A stretch of 55,742 nucleotides of DNA, taken from positions 1 through 55,742 of the forward strand of contig JAZNIK010000071.1 in assembly GCA_045577495.1 (NCBI GenBank). Reading direction: 5' to 3'. How positions within the stretch are numbered: the first letter of the stretch is position 1; every line of letters starts with the position of its first letter. Shown one piece after another: positions 43,169-50,665 of this stretch. The notes under the pieces were generated by a model. That model did not search any database. It saw nothing but the letters and a program-made list of their open reading frames with translations, and had not been told where the DNA came from. The DNA is from UMGS1279 sp045577495 (GTDB taxonomy: Bacteria; Bacillota; Clostridia; Oscillospirales; Acutalibacteraceae). The translations under genes and the position numbers were made by a program.

Positions 43169-44638
43169 TTAGTTAGCTACAAACCATGTTTTAAAATCTT
43201 CAAAGCAAGTGTCAATATTAAATACATCTGTTTGATTTAAATAATCTTTAATACAGTCATTGATTTCCTTTGCAATTTTGCTTTTAACCTGACGTTTCTG
43301 CTCTGATGTAGGTAAAAACTCAAAACCAACAGGTGCTGGTGTTATTTCTTTGATTTCTACTGTAATTTCATCGTTAGCTAAAATTTCCAACTGTTTTAAA
43401 GCTTTTTGACGTTTCGCTTCAACAATTTCCGATGCCTGCTCTTCGCTTTTTAATGCTGAAGCATATTTAGATAATGCATATCTGGTATCATAAATATTAT
43501 CAACCATAACAGAGGATAATTCCAAAAAGCTTATCGCATCTTGATCTGTCATTTCAATAAAAGTTCGTCTCGCATTGGCAGATATATTGACTTTATCAAC
43601 AATGTAGATTATTACGCCCATACCACGTACTGATTGAATGAGTTCATAAAGTCCGTGAGAAGTAAAACCATACTGTTGAAGAGCAGGAATTAATTCATTC
43701 TCATCACAAAGCAACATGTTGTCAATGTAGATGCGTATACCAGAAAAAGCATTTCTTTTATCCAATTCAATTTTTTCATTTGAAAAAGATTGAATGCAAA
43801 CAGCGTATTTATCTAGATTGCTTTTGCACAAATAAGTTCTAAACATATCCTTTTTCAAGGGTCTATATAATTGTTTGTTGTTATAAAAGATATTATATGA
43901 TTTTGCAGCTACCGTAGACATTCCCTCAAAAGCCGGTTGATTGCTGAGCCATTTAAATAGAGGAGAAACTTCGTCATCCTCTAATAATTCATTATGAAAT
44001 GGGACTGGCAACAACCAAGATAAATCATCTGAAAAACTTTTTTCTTTAATAGCATTACTTAAAATAGCGGAAATCCCTTCTAATATTACAAAGAAGCCGG
44101 TATCTCTTTGAGCAAATATAGTTTGGTTTTCCCCGATATCAGAGATAATGCTTTCAGCCGACACATCTTCCTTCTCTGTGCCTATTTTTCCCATTAATTC
44201 ATTGAATGTTAGGCTATTGTAATTGTCGGTCTTTTGAAGGCTATTGTATTTAATACAATCGATAGAATATTCTTGGAATTTTCTATCTTTAAAACTAAGT
44301 ATATTAACAAATCTTAATTTATCACAATATGATATACCTGATAACCTACCAATGCCTTTATAACCCAAATTGCTAGTTTTGATCTTCGTTGAAAACGCAA
44401 TGCTTTTCATTCTGTTGATAAAATCATTTTGTGATATACCAGAACCATTATCCAGAAAATAAAGATTGTTATTCGTTTCCCATATTTTTGATGTTAATGA
44501 AATTTCAAATTCAGTCTCAATAGAAGATAAAGAATCGACAGAATTCTGAACATATTCTCTAAAAACCACTATGGGTTTATCATATAAAGATTCAGTTATA
44601 ATATTCAATATACTTGCTCCAACAGTAGATTGGTTCAT
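43169..44638 (-). CDS. Hsp90-type GHKL ATPase
   Basis: A 489-residue protein with an N-terminal Bergerat ATPase fold. FREYVQNSVDSL (E28, N32, D35) matches the Hsp90 N-box RELISNSSDAL. FLDNGSGIS (63-67) is the G1 box and NLGYKGIGRLSGIS (90-103) the lid/G2 region. No Hsp90 middle-domain signature is obvious; the C-terminal half is helical (about 370-450, rich in Lys/Glu/Gln). Similar stand-alone GHKL ATPases occur in bacterial defence and DNA-repair contexts. AGGAG lies 9 bases before the ATG. The gaps are 37 bases to the cyclase-like gene and 55 to the radical SAM gene. Confidence 0.78.
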   Translation of the reverse strand: MNQSTVGASILNIITESLYDKPIVVFREYVQNSVDSLSSIETEFEISLTSKIWETNNNLYFLDNGSGISQNDFINRMKSIAFSTKIKTSNLGYKGIGRLSGISYCDKLRFVNILSFKDRKFQEYSIDCIKYNSLQKTDNYNSLTFNELMGKIGTEKEDVSAESIISDIGENQTIFAQRDTGFFVILEGISAILSNAIKEKSFSDDLSWLLPVPFHNELLEDDEVSPLFKWLSNQPAFEGMSTVAAKSYNIFYNNKQLYRPLKKDMFRTYLCKSNLDKYAVCIQSFSNEKIELDKRNAFSGIRIYIDNMLLCDENELIPALQQYGFTSHGLYELIQSVRGMGVIIYIVDKVNISANARRTFIEMTDQDAISFLELSSVMVDNIYDTRYALSKYASALKSEEQASEIVEAKRQKALKQLEILANDEITVEIKEITPAPVGFEFLPTSEQKRQVKSKIAKEINDCIKDYLNQTDVFNIDTCFEDFKTWFVAN

Positions 44639-44675
44639 AATCTTACACTCCTAATAATATGTATTTGGTTCTTAT

Positions 44676-45461
44676 TTATTCACTTGCTTTTAACGTTTTA
44701 ATTAAATCCTCACATTTTTTAAGCAAATAAGAATATTTACGGTACAGATTATCGTTAAACTCATGTTCGCTTTTATTTGAAGATATTTTCTTTTGAACAT
44801 CTATTATTAAATCTAAGTTTATATTGTAGAGGTCAACATCTGTCGTACCCAAATCATCGGTAATATCTTTAGTGACTGCTTTCGAAAAGGGGTTTAAATA
44901 TACTCTGTCTGATTGTGTATCGTCTTCAAATTCCCATCCTTCTGGGACAACTTTAAATTTGTTTCGTGTTGCTTTATCAATTGCAATTCGCGGAAGTTTT
45001 GCTATGTTTTCTTCTAACGAATATGATTTAATTACACAGTCTCCAAAAAATTGGTGAGGCTTACTAACGAGCAAATTTCCTGTGGAAATTCCACCTCTAA
45101 AGTAAACTTTTTGGCTCATTGCAAATATATTAAAATGCAAAAAAACATTTATAAAACGAGTCAAATAACTTAAGTTGTCAGTATAAAAATATAAACTATC
45201 AGATGTTTGTCCCGCGTAACAAAATGCCTCTTTGTCTTCTAAGAAACGCATTTTTGAAACTAATAGGTTAAAATACTCAAAAACCTTTCGTATATTACTT
45301 TTTACATTGCCGTTTGTAAATGTATCTTTAAATCCAAGAACATCTATAAATACGAAATAAGCATTGTCTATTTCATTATATTTTGTTCCAATATCAGGCA
45401 ACTTGTTCTTTTTGCCCTTTTGAATTTCTGGTAACGAAACAGGAGGATTTTTATATTCCAT
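44676..45461 (-). CDS. Class III nucleotide-cyclase-like protein
   Basis: A 261-residue protein whose core matches the fold pattern of class III cyclases. A first beta strand carries an Asp (YFVFIDVLGFKD, D40). A second conserved Asp lies in QTSDSLYFY (D88), giving the two metal ligands. Next come RGGISTGNL (124-129, like the GIHTG strand) and FGDCVIKSYSLEENIAKLPRIAID (like the G-x-x-V-N-x-A-x-R-L-E segment). Whether it makes a cyclic nucleotide or only binds nucleotides cannot be seen; substrate-selecting residues are not recognisable. The ATG at 45461 has AGGAG 8 bases upstream. It is the first gene of the operon. Confidence 0.62.
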   Translation of the reverse strand: MEYKNPPVSLPEIQKGKKNKLPDIGTKYNEIDNAYFVFIDVLGFKDTFTNGNVKSNIRKVFEYFNLLVSKMRFLEDKEAFCYAGQTSDSLYFYTDNLSYLTRFINVFLHFNIFAMSQKVYFRGGISTGNLLVSKPHQFFGDCVIKSYSLEENIAKLPRIAIDKATRNKFKVVPEGWEFEDDTQSDRVYLNPFSKAVTKDITDDLGTTDVDLYNINLDLIIDVQKKISSNKSEHEFNDNLYRKYSYLLKKCEDLIKTLKASE

Positions 45462-45497
45462 TTTTACATCTCCTAATTTTTCCATTATATTTAATTT

Positions 45498-45526
45498 ATT
45501 ATATCATATTTTCCTTTTTTCGACAA
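45498..45526 (-). promoter_or_regulatory. Promoter of the cyclase-like/GHKL/radical SAM operon
   Basis: Minus-strand TTGTCG (45521-45526), a 17-base spacer and TATAAT (45498-45503), 37 bases upstream of the ATG. Confidence 0.7.
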
Positions 45527-45572
45527 CCCTATATATTTACAAATATCTTAACTCTTTTACTAAACTATAAGA

Positions 45573-45600
45573 TTGCGGTTTAATATTTCTATGGTATAAT
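45573..45600 (+). promoter_or_regulatory. Promoter of the HEFTH metalloprotein gene
   Basis: TTGCGG (45573-45578), a 16-base spacer and TATAAT (45595-45600), divergent from the cyclase-like operon. Confidence 0.65.
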
Positions 45601-45643
45601 TATTAGGGATTATTATAATGCATTATAAGGAGAATGTGAACAC

Positions 45644-46390
45644 ATGAGTGATACTATAGCAAAAACAATTAAAAGATTAGAACTTGATTATATAAAATTT
45701 ATGGGCATAAAAGATTTCCCGAATTATTGTTTGACTACAAAAGAATTATCTCAGTCTGCTATAGATTCTAAAGGTTTTGAATCTGTTGCATCGGTAAATT
45801 ATACAGCTAACAGTGATACTCATTATCTTTGCGTTAGTTCGAATTTGTTAATATCTAGTCATCTGCTATTTCATGAGTTTACACATATACTAGACACAGA
45901 AATGTATGCAAAACAAGATAAGATAAAACACACGTATATTTATGGATTTACTGAATACCATGCATCACAAATCGGGTTCTTGCAACTATTAGGAGCAAAA
46001 AGCAAGAACGACATAATTTCATTCTCTATGAATGATAAAATTGAAAGCTTTTCTATAACCACAAGTGTACTTGATTACATAACGACAAAACAAAATCTTG
46101 CAATTGAATTATTTGAACGGAATGAATTTAAAACCGATTTTGCAACTTTCAGTACGGCTATAGGGGTTCTGCATAATTATTGGGGCTTGCGATCCATTTG
46201 CGAAATGTATGCTATTGATTACGAAGAAGAGATTAAAAATGATGCTTTTTTAAATGTTATGTCATCTTTTCACTTTGCTAAACTAAATAATCTTATGCAC
46301 GGATGGTTTGATAGCAAAAAAATAGATGAGTGTATGACCATATATGCAACAGTTATTAATAGTTTGATAACTGCTTTTAGGTTAATATGA
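45644..46390 (+). CDS. Zinc-metallopeptidase-like protein (HEFTH)
   Basis: A 248-residue cytoplasmic protein. HEFTH at 77-81 inside SSHLLFHEFTHILDTE is the zinc-peptidase motif. E104 in GFTEYHASQIGF is a likely third ligand, as in gluzincins. The rest is helical. It has no signal peptide or membrane helix. I do not recognise the family beyond a distant similarity to ImmA/IrrE-type peptidases. It is divergent from the cyclase-like operon and closed by a terminator, so it is either a partner of that locus or its own unit. AAGGAG lies about 12 bases before the ATG. Confidence 0.62.
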   Translation: MSDTIAKTIKRLELDYIKFMGIKDFPNYCLTTKELSQSAIDSKGFESVASVNYTANSDTHYLCVSSNLLISSHLLFHEFTHILDTEMYAKQDKIKHTYIYGFTEYHASQIGFLQLLGAKSKNDIISFSMNDKIESFSITTSVLDYITTKQNLAIELFERNEFKTDFATFSTAIGVLHNYWGLRSICEMYAIDYEEEIKNDAFLNVMSSFHFAKLNNLMHGWFDSKKIDECMTIYATVINSLITAFRLI

Positions 46391-46452
46391 TATTCAACAC
46401 TTATAGTAGTTGTTTTTTAATTAAAAGTTATTTGATGTTTCCTACAGCAATT

Positions 46453-46497
46453 CAAAACAGCCCTGTAATTACGGTAATTACAGGGCTGTTTTTTGTG
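46453..46497. terminator. Bidirectional terminator
   Basis: AACAGCCCTGTAATTAC pairs exactly with GTAATTACAGGGCTGTT and is followed by TTTT; convergent with the kinase gene. Confidence 0.9.
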
Positions 46498-46501
46498 TAT
46501 A

Positions 46502-47203
46502 TTATAATGCATTTGCAAGTTTTTCGGCTGATTGATAACGTTCATCGGGATTTACGTTTGTGCATTTGCGAACTATTCTTCCGGCTTTACCTTTTGCTAG
46601 TTTTTCACTTGGATGTTTGCCTGTAATCATCACATTAAGCAGAACGCCAAGCGCATAGATATCGGTTCTGGCATCACTTTGCGTTACGCCTAACTGTTCA
46701 GGGGAAGCGTAGCCTACGGTGCCCATAACAACTGTATCCTTTGAGGTAGCGGAAATTTTACGTGCAGCATTCAGGTCAATTAAAACCACTCTGCCGTCTT
46801 TCTCTATCATAACATTTTCGGGTTTTACATCTCGGTGTACTATGTTCCGTTCGTGCAGAACGGTTAGCGCGTGGCATATAGATTTTAAGACCTTGCGAGT
46901 ACCCATATAACGATATTTCCCGCTTTCCATAACCTCTGATATGGTAACGCCTTCTATAAACTCCTCTAATACTATTTGCCCATCTTCTAAATTGATGACA
47001 TCGTAGATAAGTGGCAAATTTGCACAGTTTATGGAATAAAGCTCGTTGTAGGCGCTAATCGGTTTTGGAAAGCTCCGCAGAATTATATGCTTTTCGTTTT
47101 CTTTGTTTTTAAGCTTTAGCACCTTGCACTCGTTTTTATCACTCAGCACTGATACTAATGAATATGCCTTAAAAATTTCGGTTAAATACTTATCTCTTGT
47201 CAT
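46502..47203 (-). CDS. Eukaryotic-like Ser/Thr protein kinase
   Basis: A 233-residue soluble kinase domain. The catalytic loop is HRDVKPENVM (D125, K127, N130), the metal site is DLN at 143-145 in place of DFG, and the activation segment ends MGTVGYASPEQ. TDIYALGVLLNVMITGKHPS is the subdomain IX motif. The N-lobe is short and lacks a clear glycine loop, though EKHIILRSF may give the ATP lysine position. It has no membrane segment or PASTA domains; the upstream zinc-ribbon membrane protein may supply the sensor. The start at 47203 follows that gene by 4 bases; I see only a weak AACGG ribosome site. Confidence 0.85.
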   Translation of the reverse strand: MTRDKYLTEIFKAYSLVSVLSDKNECKVLKLKNKENEKHIILRSFPKPISAYNELYSINCANLPLIYDVINLEDGQIVLEEFIEGVTISEVMESGKYRYMGTRKVLKSICHALTVLHERNIVHRDVKPENVMIEKDGRVVLIDLNAARKISATSKDTVVMGTVGYASPEQLGVTQSDARTDIYALGVLLNVMITGKHPSEKLAKGKAGRIVRKCTNVNPDERYQSAEKLANAL

Positions 47204-47207
47204 AACT

Positions 47208-48230
47208 TTAACCGTTCCATTCTTCATACTCAGCATCATAGTATGATGCGCTATTTTTGTAATATCTATAATTCCTGTCGCTACAATTTGCGGAGCAGTG
47301 AATTGTTAGTGTTCCATTACGTTTTGATTCTTCGGGGAATGCGTTTGATTCGGTATAAATTGAGTTACCCTTGAAATAAATATCGGTTAAATTATAACAG
47401 TTTGCAAAAGCATTATTCCAAATGGTTTTTACCGATGACGGAACAATAACAGTTTTAACGGTACTACTGATACTATCATCACAAAAAGCCAATGCCATAA
47501 TAGCTACTACCTTTTTGCCGTCTATTGTTTCGGGAATTATGTATTTACCATCTACAGCGGTCGTTTTCACACCTATTATGACAACTGCATTTTCCAGATT
47601 TGCACTGACAGAAAAATCGTCACCATACTTAGCGCCTCGATAGATATAAGTAACCGTTGTAGTCTGTGAAGGTGTAGTTGTTGTGGATGATGAAGAGCTA
47701 GTATTAGAACTTTCGGTTTCGGTTTTGTTAATGCTTGATGTGGAATTTGTTGACGTGCTGTTTGACGTACTATTTGTTGTATTATTAGTAGTGCTATTTT
47801 GTGAATTGCCGCTTGTGGATGAGTTATTGGTAGTTGTGTTCCCAGAGCTATTATTAGTGGTGCTACCCTCGTTTTTTGATGGGGTTTGTGTTTGATTACT
47901 GCTTGTAGGGGTAGATGTTTCATTGCCTTGTGAATCGCTATTTTGCTGTTCGGATGATGTAATGTTATCAGGAGTATCTAAATCACTACTAATAGACGAA
48001 TTCGTCGAAGTATCGTTTCCTTCATTGTTTGGAGTATCCTTTTGAGCAAACAATAATATACCGACAACGATAAGAACAAGCACTAAAACGGCGGCAATGA
48101 TAATCAGCCACCGTTTGTTATTTTCTTTAGGAGTTTCAATGGTTTGCTTTTCCTCAAATGAGGTCATGCAATAAAGGCAAAACCGAGCTTCTTCTTGGAT
48201 TTCTGCCTTACATTTAGGACATTTTTTCAT
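47208..48230 (-). CDS. Zinc-ribbon/TM protein with S/T/N-rich linker and LRR-5 domain
   Basis: A 340-residue single-pass protein. Order: N-terminal zinc ribbon CPKCKAEIQEEARFCLYC (4-21), one transmembrane helix (about 42-62), a 130-residue Ser/Thr/Asn-rich low-complexity linker (about 66-195), and a C-terminal extracytoplasmic domain with BspA-like leucine-rich repeat features (VIVPSSVKTIWNNAFANCYNL). The layout suggests a sensor with an outside LRR and an inside ribbon. It lies directly before the kinase gene and after an HTH gene. Confidence 0.75.
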   Translation of the reverse strand: MKKCPKCKAEIQEEARFCLYCMTSFEEKQTIETPKENNKRWLIIIAAVLVLVLIVVGILLFAQKDTPNNEGNDTSTNSSISSDLDTPDNITSSEQQNSDSQGNETSTPTSSNQTQTPSKNEGSTTNNSSGNTTTNNSSTSGNSQNSTTNNTTNSTSNSTSTNSTSSINKTETESSNTSSSSSTTTTPSQTTTVTYIYRGAKYGDDFSVSANLENAVVIIGVKTTAVDGKYIIPETIDGKKVVAIMALAFCDDSISSTVKTVIVPSSVKTIWNNAFANCYNLTDIYFKGNSIYTESNAFPEESKRNGTLTIHCSANCSDRNYRYYKNSASYYDAEYEEWNG

Positions 48231-48236
48231 ACTTGA

Positions 48237-48659
48237 CTACCCCAAGGTTTCCAACCCGTATTCATAGAGAATTTCATTAATTTTTACAACAGATAATTTC
48301 TTGCACACACCGTATAAAACAATGCTATCAAAAGGAAGTTTCACATAAAGCGTTGAATAACCGGCACACTTTAACAAAGTTTGCACCTCGTCTAATGTCA
48401 ACTTCATCGCAATAGCGAGACATAAAAGCTTTTTGCGTTCAGGCACCCTTAGTCCTGAAAAAATTTGATAAGCGTAAACTTCACTCATCTCTGCCGCGCG
48501 AATAACCTGTGATTTTTTAAGGTCATATTTAGCAATTAATTCATCTAAAAGCTGTGACAAATCTTCTTTAACCATATAGTCTTTGTTCTCACTATAAAAG
48601 GTCTTAAAATCGGGGCTGAGACCGAGTTCTTCTACGATTTTTGAAGTATCTTTTACCAT
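48237..48659 (-). CDS. HTH protein (XRE-like), first gene of the kinase operon
   Basis: About 140 residues. A central HTH (about 47-70, LKKSQVIRAAEMSEVYAYQIFSG) is followed by a helical half (LAIAMKLTLDEVQTLLKCAGYSTLYVKLPFDSIVLYG). The combination recurs in Clostridia next to Ser/Thr kinases, as I recall. It may be a regulator or a kinase substrate. The ATG at 48659 is preferred to one at 48671. It is 6 bases ahead of the zinc-ribbon gene. Confidence 0.68.
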   Translation of the reverse strand: MVKDTSKIVEELGLSPDFKTFYSENKDYMVKEDLSQLLDELIAKYDLKKSQVIRAAEMSEVYAYQIFSGLRVPERKKLLCLAIAMKLTLDEVQTLLKCAGYSTLYVKLPFDSIVLYGVCKKLSVVKINEILYEYGLETLG

Positions 48660-48689
48660 AAACAACACCAAATTTAATTCTTTATAAAT

Positions 48690-48707
48690 TAGTTATATAT
48701 CGTTAAT
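48690..48707. promoter_or_regulatory. Operator-like palindrome, kinase operon
   Basis: On the minus strand TTAACGATATATAACTAA, 16 of 18 bases identical to the site at 49444-49461 in front of the SPFH operon. It starts 5 bases after the -10 box, so it covers the transcription start. Confidence 0.68.
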
Positions 48708-48711
48708 ATCA

Positions 48712-48739
48712 TTATAATAAACAAGCCGTGCTTTGTCAA
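48712..48739 (-). promoter_or_regulatory. Promoter of the HTH/zinc-ribbon/kinase operon
   Basis: Minus-strand TTGACA (48734-48739), a 16-base spacer and TATAAT (48712-48717). Confidence 0.78.
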
Positions 48740-48762
48740 CTTGCGACAAAACACGGCATTTT
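48725..48762 (+). terminator. Hairpin with T run over the kinase promoter
   Basis: GCCGTGCTTTGTC pairs with GACAAAACACGGC (small bulge) and is followed by ATTTTTCTTTTTT on the plus strand. There is no plus-strand gene just upstream, so it may insulate against antisense reading from 46.4 kb or be part of the DUF6809 leader. Confidence 0.5.
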
Positions 48763-48836
48763 TCTTTTTTATGCTGACAGCATAAGACTTTTTAGTATTA
48801 ATGTATTACATTTAAGACAAGAACGGAGGTAACCAA

Positions 48837-49094
48837 ATGGAAAAAATCATAAACAAACTGTTTTCTGATTATCTTTCCGAGCAGAACATAGCATCAAAGC
48901 CCGAGTATTCTACCCTTGCTAAAAGTGCACTTCAAAAAGAAAAAGAACTTAGAAACAAGTTGAACGAAGACCAAACAAAATGTTTTGAGGAGTTATTTGA
49001 GCTTACCTCCCAGATACACTTTCTAGAAGTTAAAGACGCCTTTTTTAATGCCTGTAAATTAGGTGCAAAGGCATCAAAAGAATTTGTTATTTAA
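48837..49094 (+). CDS. DUF6809-like small protein
   Basis: An 85-residue helical protein (EYSTLAKSALQKEKELRNKLNEDQTKCFEELFELTSQI), with the pattern I associate with DUF6809, a Clostridia family of unknown function often near XRE regulators and mobile elements. GGAGGTAACCAA precedes the ATG. Its 3' end overlaps the convergent XRE gene by 8 bases. Confidence 0.68.
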   Translation: MEKIINKLFSDYLSEQNIASKPEYSTLAKSALQKEKELRNKLNEDQTKCFEELFELTSQIHFLEVKDAFFNACKLGAKASKEFVI

Positions 49095-49329
49095 GTTCTT
49101 GTTCGAGCTTTTTGTATTCCGGTGTGTCAAAAAATTCCATCACTGTGATCTCGAGGCCATCACAAATCTTTTTAAGGGTTACTATACCGGGATTCTTACT
49201 CTCACCATTCAAAATGCTTTTAATAGTAGCTTGCGGAATGCCGCACATGTAGCTCAGAGCATTCGGCGTAATTTTACGCTCACGACAAAGCTCATAAATT
49301 CTGTTAACTGTAAATTCGCAAATACCCAT
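49087..49329 (-). CDS. XRE-family regulator (small)
   Basis: An 80-residue helix-turn-helix protein: TVNRIYELCRERKITPNALSYMCGIPQATIKSILNGESKNPGIVTLKKICDGL is a complete Cro/C1-type HTH. It is transcribed away from the SPFH operon, and the shared spacer contains three copies of an 18-bp palindrome. A fourth copy lies before the kinase operon. I infer that this protein, probably as a dimer, controls both units and itself. The start at 49329 has AGGTGAT upstream. Confidence 0.82.
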   Translation of the reverse strand: MGICEFTVNRIYELCRERKITPNALSYMCGIPQATIKSILNGESKNPGIVTLKKICDGLEITVMEFFDTPEYKKLEQELK

Positions 49330-49362
49330 ACATATCACCTACATTGTTAGTATTTCTATATA

Positions 49363-49461
49363 TAGATGATATATCACTATAAAAATCTTTGTTAGTTATT
49401 TATCACTAATAGCCATTGACTTTGCTTGTCGAATAATGTATAATTAGTGATATATAACTAA
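49363..49461. promoter_or_regulatory. Array of three palindromic operator-like sites
   Basis: Sites at 49363-49379 (TAGATGATATATCACTA), 49392-49409 (TTAGTTATTTATCACTAA) and 49444-49461 (TTAGTGATATATAACTAA). The last two are near-perfect TTAGT-N8-ACTAA palindromes and flank the SPFH promoter; each is nearly the reverse complement of the other. Confidence 0.72.
49416..49444 (+). promoter_or_regulatory. Promoter of the SPFH operon
   Basis: TTGACT (49416-49421), a 17-base spacer and TATAAT (49439-49444). The third operator-like site begins at the end of the -10 box. Confidence 0.82.
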
Positions 49462-49489
49462 CCGATTGTTACGTTATGGAGGAACCGCT

Positions 49490-50662
49490 ATGTCAAAAAT
49501 AGCTGACATAATAAAATACGAAGGCGATAACGCCACATTTGTTTGGAAACATCCTTGTGAGGATTTTAATAGTTTAACTCAGCTTATCGTTCACGAAAGT
49601 CAAGAAGCCATTTTCTTTATGAACGGTCAAGCGCTCGACCTTTTCGGTCCCGGTCGTTATACGCTTGAAACACAAAATATTCCTTTAATCGGGAAAGCGC
49701 TGAATCGTACCACAGGCGATGAAACACCGTTCCATTGTGAAGTTTATTTTATAAATAAAACCCAACAGATGGCTGTTAAATGGGGTACTGATTCCAAGGT
49801 TCAGTATGTAGAACCAACTTATGGATTCCCACTTTCCATTGGTGCTTCTGGAGATATGGCGTTAAGTGTATCTGACAGCCGCAAATTGCTTGTTAAATTG
49901 GTTGGTACTGAAAACCTACTTACACAAAACAAACTACTGTCTTATTTCCGTTCGATTCTTATGACAAGAGTAAAAACCTATATTGCTCAAGTCATGAAAT
50001 CTAATGCCATTAACATCTTTGAAATTGACCAAAATCTCACTTCGTTTTCAGAGTCGATAAAACAACTCCTTATTCCTAACTTCGAAGATTACGGCATAAC
50101 TCTCGAAAAGTTTTTCGTTACAACAATTGTCAAACCGGATGGCGAAAGGCAATATGAAAAGTTCAAAGAATTACACTTTCGTCAATATGCAGACATAGCC
50201 GAAGCTAAGCTTCGCCAACAGGTTGACATTATTGAGGCAGAAACCGAAGCTAAGAAAACGATTATAGAATCCAAGGCGCTTGCCGAAAAACGTGCAACCG
50301 AAGGTTATTCCTATGGACAGGAGCGAGGCTTTGATGTTGCAGAAAAGGTTGCTGAAAACGAAGCTGTTGGAGAATTCACCAATATGGGTGTGGGCTTTGG
50401 AACGATGGCAGGAGTTGGCGGTGCAGTCGGTGGAATGGTAGGCGGCGCAATGCATGATGCTTTAGGTTCGGTAACAAATACTTCTGCACCAAGCATTCAA
50501 AACTTCTGTGAAAATTGCGGCGCAAAATTAAATGCAGACGCAGCATTTTGCGAAGAATGTGGTTCTCCCGTACATAATGACAACAACTGCAAAAACTGTG
50601 GATATGTTTTTGAACGCAAGGGCAAATTCTGCCCGAAATGCGGAACCAAACGGGAGGTGTAA
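49490..50662 (+). CDS. SPFH-domain protein with C-terminal zinc ribbons (YdjI-like)
   Basis: A 390-residue protein. The N-terminal part (about 1-260) is an SPFH/prohibitin-like domain of the type annotated as virion core protein or YdjI (ESQEAIFFMNGQALDLFGPGRYTLET, then a coiled stretch EAKLRQQVDIIEAETEAKKTIIE). A Gly/Met-rich hydrophobic stretch (about 300-335) precedes two zinc ribbons, CENCGAKLNADAAFCEECG and CKNCGYVFERKGKFCPKCG. Bacillus YdjI works with PspA-linked membrane-stress proteins, so a membrane-integrity role is plausible. GGAGGAACCGCT precedes the ATG. It is the first gene of its operon. Confidence 0.82.
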   Translation: MSKIADIIKYEGDNATFVWKHPCEDFNSLTQLIVHESQEAIFFMNGQALDLFGPGRYTLETQNIPLIGKALNRTTGDETPFHCEVYFINKTQQMAVKWGTDSKVQYVEPTYGFPLSIGASGDMALSVSDSRKLLVKLVGTENLLTQNKLLSYFRSILMTRVKTYIAQVMKSNAINIFEIDQNLTSFSESIKQLLIPNFEDYGITLEKFFVTTIVKPDGERQYEKFKELHFRQYADIAEAKLRQQVDIIEAETEAKKTIIESKALAEKRATEGYSYGQERGFDVAEKVAENEAVGEFTNMGVGFGTMAGVGGAVGGMVGGAMHDALGSVTNTSAPSIQNFCENCGAKLNADAAFCEECGSPVHNDNNCKNCGYVFERKGKFCPKCGTKREV

Positions 50663-50665
50663 GAT

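Noticed and set aside
47683..47895. A plus-strand frame rich in Leu, Val and Glu opposite the zinc-ribbon/LRR gene
   Set aside because: It is the complement of the Ser/Thr/Asn-rich linker and has no ribosome site.
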